64,000 nucleotides of DNA from Pseudarthrobacter enclensis (GCF_030811655.1 NZ_JAUSRE010000001.1:62001-126000), one strand, 5' to 3'; counted from the stretch's first letter, positions 50,860 to 60,592 are shown. Translations and numbers: made by a program. Notes: generated by a model from the sequence alone, not told the origin.

Positions 50860-52365
50860 CTACGGTGTCACCTGGGCGCGGTCCGCATCGGCCAGTTTCT
50901 GCGCAGCCCTGGTGATGTTCCGTGCCATGGCCGGGAAGATCAGGCTGTGGAAGGGAAGCACAGCCAGCCAGTACAACCGTCCGCTCAATCCCTTGGGAAA
51001 GAAAATGGCGCGCTGCCGGTAGCGGCTGCCACCGCCGTCGGGCTCCACGGACAGCTCAAGCCACGCCCGTCCCGGCGCACGCATCTCCGCCCGCAGCCGC
51101 AGCAGCCTGCCGTGTTCGATCCGTTCCACCCGCCACCAGTCCACAACCTCTCCTGCGGCCAGCGTGTGCGGGTGCCGGCGGCCGCGGAGCAGGCCTGCAC
51201 CGCCGGTGAGCTTGTCCAGCCACCCCCGGACCTGCCAGGCCAGGGGCAGGGAGTACCAGCCGTTCCGGCCGCCAATGCCCTCAATGATGGTCCACACGTG
51301 GGCGGGGTCCACATCGCCGTGGAACGTCCGTTCGTCGATGTACACCTTGTGCCCGGCCCACTCCGGGTCGCTGGGCAGCGGATCGGAGTCGGCGCCGGCA
51401 TTGGCCCAGGTGGTCTCCACCTGTCCGTCCCGCTCCTTGCCCAGCGCCAGGGCCACCGCTGTCCGGTAGGGCGTCAGGCCGCCGTCGGGCTGGGGAATGT
51501 ACTGGTCGATGTCGTGTTCGTTGGACACGGCATCGTGCTGCAGGGACTGGACCAGGGGAACGGCCATGGAGAGCGGGATGGGGGTGGTCAGGGCCACCCA
51601 CATACCTGCCAGTTTGGGCGCCGGCACCGGCAGGGCCAGCACTACGCGGTAGGGCAGTCCCGCTTCAGCCGCGTACTCCTTCATCATGCCCGCATAGGTC
51701 AGCACCTGCCGGCAGCCGATGTCGAAGGTCCGGTTGATCGGGCCCTCCAGCGACGCGGCGGACACCAGGTAGTAGAGGACATCGCGCACCGCAATGGCCT
51801 CGATCCGGTTCCGCACCCAGCTGGGCGCGGGCATCAGCGGCAGCGTTTCCGAGAGGTGCCGGATCATCTCGAAGGAGGCCGAGCCGGAGCCGATCACCAC
51901 GCCGGCCTGGAACACAATGGCGTCCACCGGGCTGTCCAGGAACACCTTGCCCACTGCCTCACGTGAGCGCATGTGCATGGAAAGCTCCACGCCCTGCGGG
52001 TGCAGCCCGCCAAGGTAGACGATCCGCCGCACGCCCGCGGCGGCAGCTGCGTCGGCGGCCGTCCGGGCCATGGCCTGTTCCTTCGCCTCGAATCCCGCCC
52101 CGGCGGCCATCGAGTGCACCAGGTAGTAGAAGACGTCGACGCCGGCCAGGGCTTCGCGGAGGGCGTCGCCGTCGTCCAGGCTGCTTTCCACCACCTCGAC
52201 TTTGTCCCGCCACGGGACGCCGGCGATCTTGTCGGGGGAGCGGACCAGGACCTTCACGGTGTGGCCGGCCTCGAGGAGCCTGGGCACCAGGCGGCCGCCG
52301 ATGTAGCCGGTGGCGCCGGTGACAAGGACGGTCGTTGGTGTTGGCTGGGCACTCATTGCGGTCAT
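50860..52365 (-). CDS. SDR-family oxidoreductase with DUF2867 domain
   Basis: 501 residues. The N-terminal atypical SDR domain has TVLVTGATGYIGGRLVPRLLEAGH (GxxGxxG) and VDVFYYLVHSM, RIVYLGGLHPQG; the usual YxxxK is replaced by MHMRSREAVG, so this is a nucleotide-binding rather than classical dehydrogenase type. The C-terminal 150 residues (GWYSLPLAWQVRGWLDKL, VVDWWRVE, LELSVEPDGGGSRYRQRAIFFPKG) form DUF2867. Function unknown. ATG 52365 has GGAG 5 nt upstream. Divergent from mfd across 236 nt, which hold a TAGGCT box (52515-52520) for mfd. Confidence 0.9.
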   Translation of the reverse strand: MTAMSAQPTPTTVLVTGATGYIGGRLVPRLLEAGHTVKVLVRSPDKIAGVPWRDKVEVVESSLDDGDALREALAGVDVFYYLVHSMAAGAGFEAKEQAMARTAADAAAAAGVRRIVYLGGLHPQGVELSMHMRSREAVGKVFLDSPVDAIVFQAGVVIGSGSASFEMIRHLSETLPLMPAPSWVRNRIEAIAVRDVLYYLVSAASLEGPINRTFDIGCRQVLTYAGMMKEYAAEAGLPYRVVLALPVPAPKLAGMWVALTTPIPLSMAVPLVQSLQHDAVSNEHDIDQYIPQPDGGLTPYRTAVALALGKERDGQVETTWANAGADSDPLPSDPEWAGHKVYIDERTFHGDVDPAHVWTIIEGIGGRNGWYSLPLAWQVRGWLDKLTGGAGLLRGRRHPHTLAAGEVVDWWRVERIEHGRLLRLRAEMRAPGRAWLELSVEPDGGGSRYRQRAIFFPKGLSGRLYWLAVLPFHSLIFPAMARNITRAAQKLADADRAQVTP

Positions 52366-52601
52366 GCTTGCTCCTGTTCGTCCCTTGGAATTCGGAGCGG
52401 CGGCCGGTCAGGACGGCTGCTCCGGCGGAGAAGGCCCGGCGGGAAGCCCGGTGCTGCCAGCCTAGATGTATTCCCAGGAGGTTTGTGCCGCGCTGCCATG
52501 TCGTTCCTGCGCGGTAGGCTGGGAGTACCCGGGATTCGCAGCGAATTTCGGGTTTTCGCGTTGCCTGCTTGCCTTCGATGAACACCACAGGAGCTTCTGC
52601 C

Positions 52602-55600
52602 ATGAGTCTTCCCGGCCAGTCCGCCGCCGGCACATCCAGCACGGGCACGTCCGGCGTCCCGCGCCCGTCGCTCGACGGATTGCGCCGCGCCCTGGAGCCG
52701 GACCAGACCTTCGCCCGCGTCCGGGCAGAGGCTGCCCGTGGCTTCGCGGTCCGTGGGCAGGATTACCAGATCAGCGCCCCTGCAGGCCTGCGCCCGGTGC
52801 TGCTGGCGGAGATGGCGGACGGGCTCGCGGCGGCGGCAGAAGGCGGTGCGCCGGGCGTGGTGCTGGCAGTCACCGCCACCGGCCGGGAAGCGGAGGACCT
52901 GTCCGCGGCCCTGCGCGCCTACCTGCCCGCCGACTCGGTGGCCGAGTTCCCCAGCTGGGAGACACTCCCGCACGAGCGGCTGTCGCCGCGCTCGGATACC
53001 GTGGGCCGGCGCCTGTCCGTCCTGCGCCGCCTGGCACATCCGGAAAGTTCGACGGCGGGCAGCCTGCGCGTCGTCGTCGCGCCCGTCCGCGCCGTGGTCC
53101 AGCCGGTGGTGGCCGGCCTGGGCGACCTGGTTCCGGTCACCCTGAAAGTGGGCCAGGACGTTCCGTTCACCGACGTGGTGAAGAGCCTCGCCGACGCCGC
53201 CTATGCACGGGTGGACATGGTGACCCACCGCGGCGAGTTCGCCGTCCGCGGCGGCATCATCGACGTCTTCCCGCCTACCGAGGACCACCCCATCCGGGTG
53301 GAGTTCTTCGGGGACGAAGTGGACCAGATGCGGTGGTTTGCCGTGGCCGACCAGCGCTCGCTGTCAGCACCCGGAATCCACCACCCCACGGAGCTGCATG
53401 CCCCGCCCTGCCGCGAAATCCTCATCACCCCTTCCGTCATGTCCCGCGCCGCCACCCTGAAGGCCCAGCTTCCCGCGGCGGCTGACATGCTGGAAAAGAT
53501 CGCCGGCGGCATCGCCGTGGAGGGCATGGAGTCCCTGGCACCGGTGCTGGTGGACGCGATGGTTCCGTTCGTGGACCAACTGCCGGCCGATTCCATTGCA
53601 GTGGTGATTGAACCGGAGAAGGTCCGTACACGCGCCCATGACCTGGCCGCCACCAATGAGGAGTTCCTCGAGGCGGCCTGGTCCACGGCGTCCGACGGCG
53701 GGGCGGCACCTTTGGACCTCAGCTCGCAGGCCAGTGCGGCCCTGCACTCGGCGAGCTTCCGGTCCCTGGCCGAAACGCGCGGCTCTGCGCTGGGGCACGG
53801 GGTGTCCTGGTGGTCCATCACGTCGCTGGCGCAGGACGCCGAACTGCTGCCCGAGATCGACGTGCTGAACCTGCACGCCCGCGAACCCCGGGGCTACCAG
53901 GGTGACGTCGCGGAGATGATGGACTTCATCGGCTCCCACGTCCGGGACCAGTGGCGAATCGTGGTGGCCACCGAAGGTCCGGGCCCGGCCCAGCGCCTGG
54001 CCGAGCTGTTCCACGAGAACGACATTCCGTGCGCCCGGGTGGACAGCCTGGACCACGAGCCGCAGGCGGGCATCATCGAAGTGACCACTGCCGCCGTCGG
54101 CCGTGGTTTTGTCCTGGATGGGCTCAAGCTCGGCCTGCTCACCGAAGCCGACCTGCTGGGCCGCACCTCCGCCGGGTCCACCAAGGACATGCGGCGGATG
54201 CCCTCCAAGCGGCGCAACGCCGTCGACCCCCTGCAGCTGGTGGCGGGGGACCACGTGGTCCACGAACAGCACGGCATCGGCCGGTTCGTGGAACTCATCC
54301 AGCGCAAGGTGGCAGGCGGCGGTGACGGCGTGCGTGAATACCTGGTGCTGGAATATGCGCCCGCCAAGCGCGGCGCCCCCGGCGACCGGCTGTTCGTGCC
54401 TACGGACCAGTTGGACCAGGTGACCCGTTACGTGGGCGGCGACACCCCGGTCCTGAGCAAGATGGGCGGCGCTGACTGGGCCAGCACCAAGTCCAAAGCC
54501 CGCAAGGCCGTCAAGGAGATCGCCGGCGAGCTGATCCGGCTGTACTCGGCCCGGATGGCCTCCCGCGGCCACGCCTTTGCCCCCGATACCCCTTGGCAGC
54601 GGGAACTGGAGGAAGCGTTCCCGTACGTGGAGACCCCGGACCAGCTGACCACCATTAACGAGGTCAAGGCGGACATGGAGCGGGAGATCCCCATGGACCG
54701 CCTGGTGTCCGGCGACGTGGGCTACGGCAAGACCGAAATCGCGGTGCGCGCAGCCTTCAAGGCCGTCCAGGACGGCAAGCAGGTGGCCGTGCTGGTGCCC
54801 ACCACCCTGCTGGCCCAGCAGCACTACGAAACCTTCACCGAACGCTTCTCCGGCTTCCCCGTGCGGGTGAAGCCGCTGTCCCGGTTCCAGTCCGCCAAGG
54901 AGTCCAAGGAAACGGCGGAAGGCGTCAAGAGCGGGGCCGTGGACGTGGTGATCGGCACGCACCGCCTGCTGTCCAAGGACTTCGAGTTCAAGGACCTGGG
55001 CCTGGTGATCGTGGACGAGGAACAGCGGTTCGGCGTCGAACACAAGGAGGCGCTGAAGAAGATGCGCACCAACGTGGACGTGCTGGCCATGAGCGCCACG
55101 CCGATTCCCCGGACCCTTGAAATGTCCCTCACCGGGATCCGCGAAACCTCCACCCTGGCCACTCCGCCGGAAGAACGCCATCCCGTCCTGACCTATGTGG
55201 GGCCCTACACGGACAAGCAGACCTCTGCCGCCATCCGGCGCGAACTGATGCGCGAAGGCCAGGTGTTCCTGGTCCACAACCGGGTGTCCACCATCGAGCG
55301 GACCGCGGCCAGGATCCGCGAACTGGTGCCCGAGGCGCGTGTGGAGGTGGCGCACGGCAAAATGTCCGAAAGCCGGCTGGAACAGATCATCGTCGATTTC
55401 TGGGAGCGCCGGTTCGACGTGCTGGTCTGCACCACCATCATCGAGACCGGCCTGGACATCTCCAACGCCAACACCCTGATCGTGGACGGCGCGGACAAGT
55501 ACGGGCTGTCCCAGCTGCACCAGCTGCGCGGCCGTGTTGGCCGCGGCCGCGAGCGTGCCTACGCGTACTTCCTGTACCCGTCCGAGAAGCCGCTGGGCGA

Positions 55601-56285
55601 GGTGGCGCTCGAACGGCTCAAGGCCGTGGCCGCGCACAACGAGCTCGGCGCCGGCATGCAGCTGGCCATGAAAGACCTGGAGATCCGCGGCGCCGGGAAC
55701 CTGCTGGGCGGCGAACAATCGGGCCACATCCAGGGCGTGGGCTTCGACCTGTATATCCGGCTGGTGGGCGAGGCCGTGGCTGATTTCCGCGGCGAAGCCG
55801 AGGAGAAGGCCGCGGAGATGAAGATCGAGCTGCCGGTCAACGCGCATCTGCCGCATGACTATGTCCCGGGGGAGCGGCTGCGCCTGGAGGCCTACCGGAA
55901 GCTCGCAGCGGCCCTCACCAACGAGGCCATCGACGAGGTCCAGGCGGAGCTGGTGGACCGCTACGGTGAACTGCCCCTGCCGGCGCAGAACCTGGTGGCG
56001 GTGGCGCGGTTCCGGGTTGGCGCCCGGGAAGCCGGCCTGTCCGACGTGGCGCTGCAGGGAAACTTCATCAAGTTCTCCCCGGCCACGCTCCCCGAGTCCA
56101 AGACCATGCGGCTGAACCGGATGTACCCGGGGTCGCAGGCCAAGCCTGCGCTGGACGCGGTCCTGATCCCCAAGCCCAAGACAGCGCGGATCGGGGGCCG
56201 GGACCTGCAGGACGCCGAGATCCTGGAGTGGGCCAACGGCGTGATCCGGAACATCTTCTCCGACGCCCCGCTGGCGGTGAGTTAA
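52602..56285 (+). CDS. mfd: Transcription-repair coupling factor
   Basis: Removes RNA polymerase stalled at lesions and recruits UvrA. The 1227-residue protein has the UvrB-like N-terminus (EFPSWETLPHERLSPRSDTVGRRL, RGGIIDVFPPT, VEFFGDEVDQMRWF), the CarD-like RNA-polymerase-interacting domain (DHVVHEQHGIGRFVELIQRK), helicase motif I SGDVGYGKTEIAVRAAFKAV near residue 704, motif II VDEEQRFGVEHKE near 804, SATPIPRTLEMSL, and the TRG and C-terminal TRCF domains. I chose ATG 52602, with AGGAG 9 nt upstream, over earlier TTG/ATG codons. The very long minus-strand ORF here is a shadow. Confidence 0.98.
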   Translation: MSLPGQSAAGTSSTGTSGVPRPSLDGLRRALEPDQTFARVRAEAARGFAVRGQDYQISAPAGLRPVLLAEMADGLAAAAEGGAPGVVLAVTATGREAEDLSAALRAYLPADSVAEFPSWETLPHERLSPRSDTVGRRLSVLRRLAHPESSTAGSLRVVVAPVRAVVQPVVAGLGDLVPVTLKVGQDVPFTDVVKSLADAAYARVDMVTHRGEFAVRGGIIDVFPPTEDHPIRVEFFGDEVDQMRWFAVADQRSLSAPGIHHPTELHAPPCREILITPSVMSRAATLKAQLPAAADMLEKIAGGIAVEGMESLAPVLVDAMVPFVDQLPADSIAVVIEPEKVRTRAHDLAATNEEFLEAAWSTASDGGAAPLDLSSQASAALHSASFRSLAETRGSALGHGVSWWSITSLAQDAELLPEIDVLNLHAREPRGYQGDVAEMMDFIGSHVRDQWRIVVATEGPGPAQRLAELFHENDIPCARVDSLDHEPQAGIIEVTTAAVGRGFVLDGLKLGLLTEADLLGRTSAGSTKDMRRMPSKRRNAVDPLQLVAGDHVVHEQHGIGRFVELIQRKVAGGGDGVREYLVLEYAPAKRGAPGDRLFVPTDQLDQVTRYVGGDTPVLSKMGGADWASTKSKARKAVKEIAGELIRLYSARMASRGHAFAPDTPWQRELEEAFPYVETPDQLTTINEVKADMEREIPMDRLVSGDVGYGKTEIAVRAAFKAVQDGKQVAVLVPTTLLAQQHYETFTERFSGFPVRVKPLSRFQSAKESKETAEGVKSGAVDVVIGTHRLLSKDFEFKDLGLVIVDEEQRFGVEHKEALKKMRTNVDVLAMSATPIPRTLEMSLTGIRETSTLATPPEERHPVLTYVGPYTDKQTSAAIRRELMREGQVFLVHNRVSTIERTAARIRELVPEARVEVAHGKMSESRLEQIIVDFWERRFDVLVCTTIIETGLDISNANTLIVDGADKYGLSQLHQLRGRVGRGRERAYAYFLYPSEKPLGEVALERLKAVAAHNELGAGMQLAMKDLEIRGAGNLLGGEQSGHIQGVGFDLYIRLVGEAVADFRGEAEEKAAEMKIELPVNAHLPHDYVPGERLRLEAYRKLAAALTNEAIDEVQAELVDRYGELPLPAQNLVAVARFRVGAREAGLSDVALQGNFIKFSPATLPESKTMRLNRMYPGSQAKPALDAVLIPKPKTARIGGRDLQDAEILEWANGVIRNIFSDAPLAVS

Positions 56286-56291
56286 CACTTG

Positions 56292-57104
56292 ATGGGAGGA
56301 CACCACGCCGCGTCGGGAGCCGCGGCGTGGGTAGCTGTTGCGTCCACCGGCCCCTACACCCTGGGTTGGTATCCGCTGGATCCCACGGGCATCCTGATCG
56401 GCGGCATGGCCACCGCGGGCACAGCCCTGGTCTGCGACTGGGACCACCGCTCCAGCACGGTGGCCCATTCCCTGCCGCCGCTCTCCAACGTGATCGCGCG
56501 GGGCATTGAAAACGCCAGCGGCGGCCACCGCCAGGGCACGCACTCCATCCTTGGGGCGGCGTTCTTCGTGTTCCTGGCCGGACTGGCCTCGCAGGTCCAC
56601 ATGGACACCGGCTGGGGCCGGCTGTCCATCGGCGCCGGCCTGTTGTGCATGTTCCTGATCAATATTGCCGCGAAGGCGCTGAAACTGTTTCCCAAAAGCG
56701 GGTTCATCTCGAACTGGATCTTCGCGCTGGTGATGGCCGGTCTGGTCACCGTCTACGCGCCGGAGCAGTGGACGTGGCTGCCCACCTCGATGCTGATCGG
56801 CGTGGTGGTGCACATCGTCGGTGATTTGATCACCACCGGGGGAGTGCCGCTGCTGTGGCCGCTGGTACTCCGGCCCCCGAAGGTGCTGCGCCGGCTGCCC
56901 CTCCTGCGGAACGTATGGCGGCCCAACGGCGCCCTGTCCGTACCCCTGCTGGGGCGGGCCGGCTCCAAACGGGAGTGGCTGGTGCTGATCCCTGTGAGCG
57001 CCTACGCCATGGTCGGCATGTCAGTATCCGGCTGGGCCATCGCCCAGCACCACTGGGGCCGTGTGGCTGCTGCCGCGGGGGCCTGGATCAGGCTCTGGTT
57101 CTAG
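56292..57104 (+). CDS. YdjM-type membrane-bound metal-dependent hydrolase
   Basis: 270 residues; the family signature is at the N-terminus (MGGHHAASGAAAWVAV, CDWDHRSSTVAHSLPPLS, GGHRQGTHSILGAAFF), supplying His and Asp ligands. About five membrane helices follow, and VVHIVGDLITTGGVPLLWPL carries another His/Asp pair. E. coli YdjM is LexA-regulated; physiological substrates are unknown. It starts 6 nt after mfd, so the two are probably co-transcribed. A TTG at 56289 would add one residue. Confidence 0.88.
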   Translation: MGGHHAASGAAAWVAVASTGPYTLGWYPLDPTGILIGGMATAGTALVCDWDHRSSTVAHSLPPLSNVIARGIENASGGHRQGTHSILGAAFFVFLAGLASQVHMDTGWGRLSIGAGLLCMFLINIAAKALKLFPKSGFISNWIFALVMAGLVTVYAPEQWTWLPTSMLIGVVVHIVGDLITTGGVPLLWPLVLRPPKVLRRLPLLRNVWRPNGALSVPLLGRAGSKREWLVLIPVSAYAMVGMSVSGWAIAQHHWGRVAAAAGAWIRLWF

Positions 57105-57128
57105 CGCCCAGGAACTGACAGACAGCAA

Positions 57129-57155
57129 AGGACCCCGGACGATGTCCGGGGTCCT
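57129..57155. terminator. Terminator after the YdjM-type gene
   Basis: Perfect 12-bp stem AGGACCCCGGAC / GTCCGGGGTCCT with a 3-nt loop GAT; GGCTGCTTCTG follows. It separates convergent genes. Confidence 0.8.
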
Positions 57156-57200
57156 GGCTGCTTCTGATGCCTGTCCCAACTGGGTGGCAGTTGTTTGGGC

Positions 57201-57464
57201 CTAGTGCTCGCCCGCGGAGTCGGAGCGGCCGAAAATGGTCTGCGGAAGCCAGAAGGCCAGCGCGAAGAGGATCAGGCAGACGGCCATCGGCCAGGGGTTG
57301 CCCAGGCTGAGGAAGGACAGCGAGTAGATGGCGCCCAGGAACAGGGCGAAGCAGATCACGAAGAGCACGATGCTGCCGCCGAGCTTGTTCTCGTTCTGCG
57401 GGGTCCGGACGTATTCACGGTTGGACGCCGTGTCCTGGCTGGACGGGTTGATCTGGCTGGACAT
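57201..57464 (-). CDS. Small two-helix membrane protein, unknown family
   Basis: 87 residues: a polar N-terminus of about 28 residues, then IVLFVICFALFLGAIYSLSFL and WPMAVCLILFALAFWLPQTI as two membrane helices. I do not recognise the family. ATG 57464 has GAGGAGG 5 nt upstream, a strong ribosome site, which supports a real gene. It lies 52 nt after the deoC stop on the same strand. Confidence 0.75.
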   Translation of the reverse strand: MSSQINPSSQDTASNREYVRTPQNENKLGGSIVLFVICFALFLGAIYSLSFLSLGNPWPMAVCLILFALAFWLPQTIFGRSDSAGEH

Positions 57465-57516
57465 GTGTTCCTCCTCGGCCCCGCGGGGCGTGATCTGTGG
57501 CGGCTCGCGGTTCCGG

Positions 57517-58236
57517 TCAGTAAGCGGCTGAACCCTGTTCACCCTTGACGATGGCAATTCCGGAGCTGGCACCAATTCGTGTTGCACCTGCTGCAATCAT
57601 AGCCTGCGCGTCCGCCAGCGACCGTACGCCGCCGGAGGCCTTGACCCCCAGGTCCGGGCCGACGGTCCGGCGCATCAGGGCCACGTCTTCAACAGTTGCA
57701 CCCCCGCCGTTGAAGCCCGTGGAGGTCTTCACGAAGTCCGCCCCGGCCTCCACTGCCGCCTGGCACGCCAGCACCTTCTGCCCATCCGTCAGGAGCGCTG
57801 TTTCGATGATGACCTTCAGGATGGCGCCGCCGGCATGGACGGTCTCTGCCACAGCCGCAATATCCTCCACCAGGGCGCCCTTGTCACCTGCCCTCGCGGC
57901 GGCGATGTTGATCACCATGTCAATTTCGTCGGCACCGTCCAGCACGGCGCCGCGGGCTTCGAACGACTTCACATCGGTGGGGGTGGCCCCCAGCGGGAAG
58001 CCCACCACGGAGCAGGTGAGGACGCCCGAGCCCTTGAGCGCGGTGGTGACCGTCTTGACCCAGATGGGGTTCACGCAGACGGACTTGAACCCGTACTCCG
58101 CCGCCTCGGCGCAGACCTTCAGGACATCGGCTTCGGAGGCTTCGGGCTTGAGCAGCGTGTGGTCGATGTAGGAGGCAATGTTCGTGGCCGCGGCCGGACC
58201 GGCGGTGCCGGCGTGAACGGTGGCTTCGTTGCTCAT
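57517..58236 (-). CDS. deoC: Deoxyribose-phosphate aldolase
   Basis: Cleaves 2-deoxyribose-5-phosphate to glyceraldehyde-3-phosphate and acetaldehyde in nucleoside salvage. The 239-residue class I aldolase shows [55 protein letters not shown], the Schiff-base lysine in [15 protein letters not shown] and [16 protein letters not shown] 58236 follows GAGAGGACC. No other deo gene is adjacent. Confidence 0.97.
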   Translation of the reverse strand: MSNEATVHAGTAGPAAATNIASYIDHTLLKPEASEADVLKVCAEAAEYGFKSVCVNPIWVKTVTTALKGSGVLTCSVVGFPLGATPTDVKSFEARGAVLDGADEIDMVINIAAARAGDKGALVEDIAAVAETVHAGGAILKVIIETALLTDGQKVLACQAAVEAGADFVKTSTGFNGGGATVEDVALMRRTVGPDLGVKASGGVRSLADAQAMIAAGATRIGASSGIAIVKGEQGSAAY

Positions 58237-58328
58237 GATGGTCCTCTCGAAGGGCCTTGTGGGCCCGGCGTTGGCTCGGTTTCGGAAACCATCTTGTCAC
58301 AGCGGAGGGCGCCGGGAGCAGCACCCGC

Positions 58329-59198
58329 TCAGGCGGCCGCCTGGAGGACCGGGGCTGCCGAGGTTGCCGTCAGCAGCTGGGTGGCGCAGGCGCCTGCCGC
58401 CGAAGCGGCCGCCACCAGCAGCCCCAGCCGGACGCCGTCGAACGCTGCGGCGTCGCCGATGGCCCAGATTCCCGGGACGGAGGTCCGGTAGTCGCGGGTG
58501 ATCACGATGCCGCCTCCCGGAGCGTTGCGCAGGCCCGCGCTGGCGGCCAGGCCTTCACTGGACACCCGTTCCTCGGCCAGGACCACGAGGTCTCCGGTCA
58601 TACTGCTGCCGTCCTCGAAGACCACCGCGGTTGCGGCCGTCCGGGGAGCCGATCCGGCGACGACGGCCGGGATGACGGCGGAAGGGCGGGCCGTGGTGCG
58701 GATGGGCCGTACGCCCTTGGCCCGCAGGACCGCCTCGGCCTGTCCGGCCGCGGCGCCGGTTCCCACCAGGATCCCCACCGGGCGGCGCCCGAGCTCCCGG
58801 GCTACCTTCTGCACGCTCTTCGCGATGCGGGGTGCGTCGTCGATGGTGGCGTAGCTCAGGCACTGCGCGGCGCCGTCCACAGGCCCGGCCACGGGGGCCG
58901 AACCGGTGGCGATGACCAGTTGGTCGTAGGCGAATTCCATGCCATCGGCGGTGGCCACGGTGCGGTTGACGGCGTCGATGTGGCTGGCGGGCTGGCCGAA
59001 CCGCACGGAAACCTGGGGGAGCATGGCCAGCTCCAGCAGCTCCCCAGGTGCGTCATCACGGTTGCTCAGTACCGTGATGGTCCCGGTGAACTGTGCGCGG
59101 TCGAGCTGTGCCACCAGGGCCTGGGCGGCGGGACCGGCACCGGCGATGACGATGCGGGTTGCGGCGGAAGCGGATGTTGAGGGTGCCGGAGCGGACAT
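58329..59198 (-). CDS. FAD-dependent pyridine-nucleotide oxidoreductase, short form
   Basis: 289 residues with IVIAGAGPAAQALVAQL (FAD-binding, with Ala replacing the third Gly), YDQLVIATGSAPVAG, a second nucleotide-binding segment VGILVGTGAAAGQAEAVLRAKG and VPGIWAIGDAAAFDG. It is shorter than the NAD(P)H-oxidoreductase part of NirB (about 400 residues) and resembles it in layout. An AGCGTA (minus-strand TACGCT) box at 59254-59259 would give a 49-nt leader. Proximity to nnaR and nirB suggests nitrite-related electron transfer, but this is inference. Confidence 0.85.
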   Translation of the reverse strand: MSAPAPSTSASAATRIVIAGAGPAAQALVAQLDRAQFTGTITVLSNRDDAPGELLELAMLPQVSVRFGQPASHIDAVNRTVATADGMEFAYDQLVIATGSAPVAGPVDGAAQCLSYATIDDAPRIAKSVQKVARELGRRPVGILVGTGAAAGQAEAVLRAKGVRPIRTTARPSAVIPAVVAGSAPRTAATAVVFEDGSSMTGDLVVLAEERVSSEGLAASAGLRNAPGGGIVITRDYRTSVPGIWAIGDAAAFDGVRLGLLVAAASAAGACATQLLTATSAAPVLQAAA

Positions 59199-59324
59199 GT
59201 GCTGGCCCTTTCGCTGGCGGCCGGGAACCGGCCGGAACTTCGTGATGGAACCCAGCGTAGGGCCCTGCTTTTTCGGTTGTGTTACCCGTCGGTTGCCGTT
59301 TCCGGACCCCTTGTTCGCCAGTAT

Positions 59325-59338
59325 TTACCGGCCGGTAA
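59325..59338. promoter_or_regulatory. Perfect 14-bp palindrome between nnaR and the FAD oxidoreductase
   Basis: TTACCGGCCGGTAA, about 65 bp upstream of the oxidoreductase -10 box and 77 bp past the nnaR stop. GTTAC-like half-sites recur nearby (59281, 59348). It may be an operator for NnaR or GlnR; identity unproven. The 59199-59414 gap contains no gene. Confidence 0.4.
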
Positions 59339-59414
59339 CAGAACCCGTGACGCACCTCTCATCGATGGGGAAGTCGACACATTCGCCGCTGCCAAACCAC
59401 GTTCGGAGGTGCTG

Positions 59415-60578
59415 CTAGACGCGGATACGGTACCCCCGCTTGACCACGGTCTCGATCAGCTTTCCGTCCGGCAGCGATGAGCGAAGGCGGCTCACGGTCA
59501 TGTCCAGCGCGTGCACCGAGCCCCGGAGTTCCAGCAGGTCGGACAGGGATTCGCGGGACAGGACCGCACCGCCGGCGCCAAGCAGGGCGCGCAGGAGCAG
59601 CAGGGGGGCGGGGGCCAGCTCCACCTGCTGGCCGTCGATGCGCAGGCTGCGGCCGCGCAGCTCGATGTTCCCCGAGCGGGTGTCCAGCCGCCGGACATGG
59701 TTCAGGGCCAGGTGCTCGCACACCAGCCGGATGAGCGCACCCATGCGGAACCGTTCCGGGATCAGCGGCGTGACGCCCGCATCCAGGAGCGGCTGCGCAG
59801 TCACCGGTCCCACGACGGCGGTGGTGACGTTCAGTTTCAGGCTCTCCACCAGCTGCTTGTACAGGCCCATTTCGTGCGCAGTGCTCCACATGGCGTCCAC
59901 CGCAGGGGCGCTGGTGAAGGTGAGGACGTCCAGGTTGCCGCTGCAGGCAGCTTCGATCAGCCGTGGAAGCTTGTCCTCGCCGTCGGGCTTAACCCAGCGG
60001 TAGGGCGTGACGGTCAGGACGGTGGCGCCGGACATGCGCAGGCGTTCGATCTGGCGGACATCTGTATAACCGTGCAGCTGCATGGCGACGGTTTTGCCGC
60101 GGACTCCCTCAGTGAGCAGCATGTCCACCAGGGTGGAGGTGGTTTCGTCGCTGCTGATGCCGACGTCGGCAAGGCCTGCCGCGCGCACCGCACCGCGTGC
60201 CTTCGGTCCCCTGACGAACATGCGGCAGTTCCCCAGCGTGTCCAGCAGTTCGTCGCCGATGCCGAAGGAGTCCGCAGCCTCGCACCAGCGGCGCATCCCG
60301 TAGGCGGTGGTGGCGATGCACAGGTCCGGCTTGGCGGCGATGACGGCCTTGGTGTCCTCGATGAGGCGCATATCCTCCTGGACGGGAGCGATCTTCAGCG
60401 CGGGGGCGTGCAGCACCTCGGCGCCGCGGCGCTCAAGGGCTTCGATCAGGTCGCGGGACCGCCGGTCAGACGTCACTCCGATGCGGAACCCCTCCAGCGG
60501 CGATTCGGCAGCATCTGGAGCTTCGTCAGCCTGCGGTGGTTCGGGCTGCGTCTGTTTGGCCGGGGCAAGTGCGGTCAT
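59415..60578 (-). CDS. HemD-like transcriptional regulator, NnaR type
   Basis: 387 residues. Residues about 20-270 form a uroporphyrinogen-III synthase-like domain (FRIGVTSDRRSRDLIEALERRG, CIATTAYGMRRWCEA, MQLHGYTDVRQIERLRMSGA, VLTFTSAPAVDAMW). The C-terminal 90 residues are a winged helix (ELRGRSLRIDGQQVELAPAPLLLLRALL, LDMTVSRLRSSL, IETVVKRGYRIRV). This fusion matches Streptomyces NnaR, a co-regulator of nitrate/nitrite assimilation with GlnR. I chose the ATG at 60578, with AAAGGA upstream; an ATG 18 nt earlier overlaps the cobA stop. It is third in the nirB-cobA-nnaR operon. HemD enzyme activity is uncertain. Confidence 0.88.
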   Translation of the reverse strand: MTALAPAKQTQPEPPQADEAPDAAESPLEGFRIGVTSDRRSRDLIEALERRGAEVLHAPALKIAPVQEDMRLIEDTKAVIAAKPDLCIATTAYGMRRWCEAADSFGIGDELLDTLGNCRMFVRGPKARGAVRAAGLADVGISSDETTSTLVDMLLTEGVRGKTVAMQLHGYTDVRQIERLRMSGATVLTVTPYRWVKPDGEDKLPRLIEAACSGNLDVLTFTSAPAVDAMWSTAHEMGLYKQLVESLKLNVTTAVVGPVTAQPLLDAGVTPLIPERFRMGALIRLVCEHLALNHVRRLDTRSGNIELRGRSLRIDGQQVELAPAPLLLLRALLGAGGAVLSRESLSDLLELRGSVHALDMTVSRLRSSLPDGKLIETVVKRGYRIRV

Positions 60579-60592
60579 GGGGGTCAATCCTT

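Noticed and set aside
53364..56813. 1149-codon open frame on the minus strand opposite mfd
   Set aside because: Composition is low-complexity His/Gly/Arg-rich as expected from the antisense of GC-rich coding DNA, and the plus strand encodes a complete Mfd.
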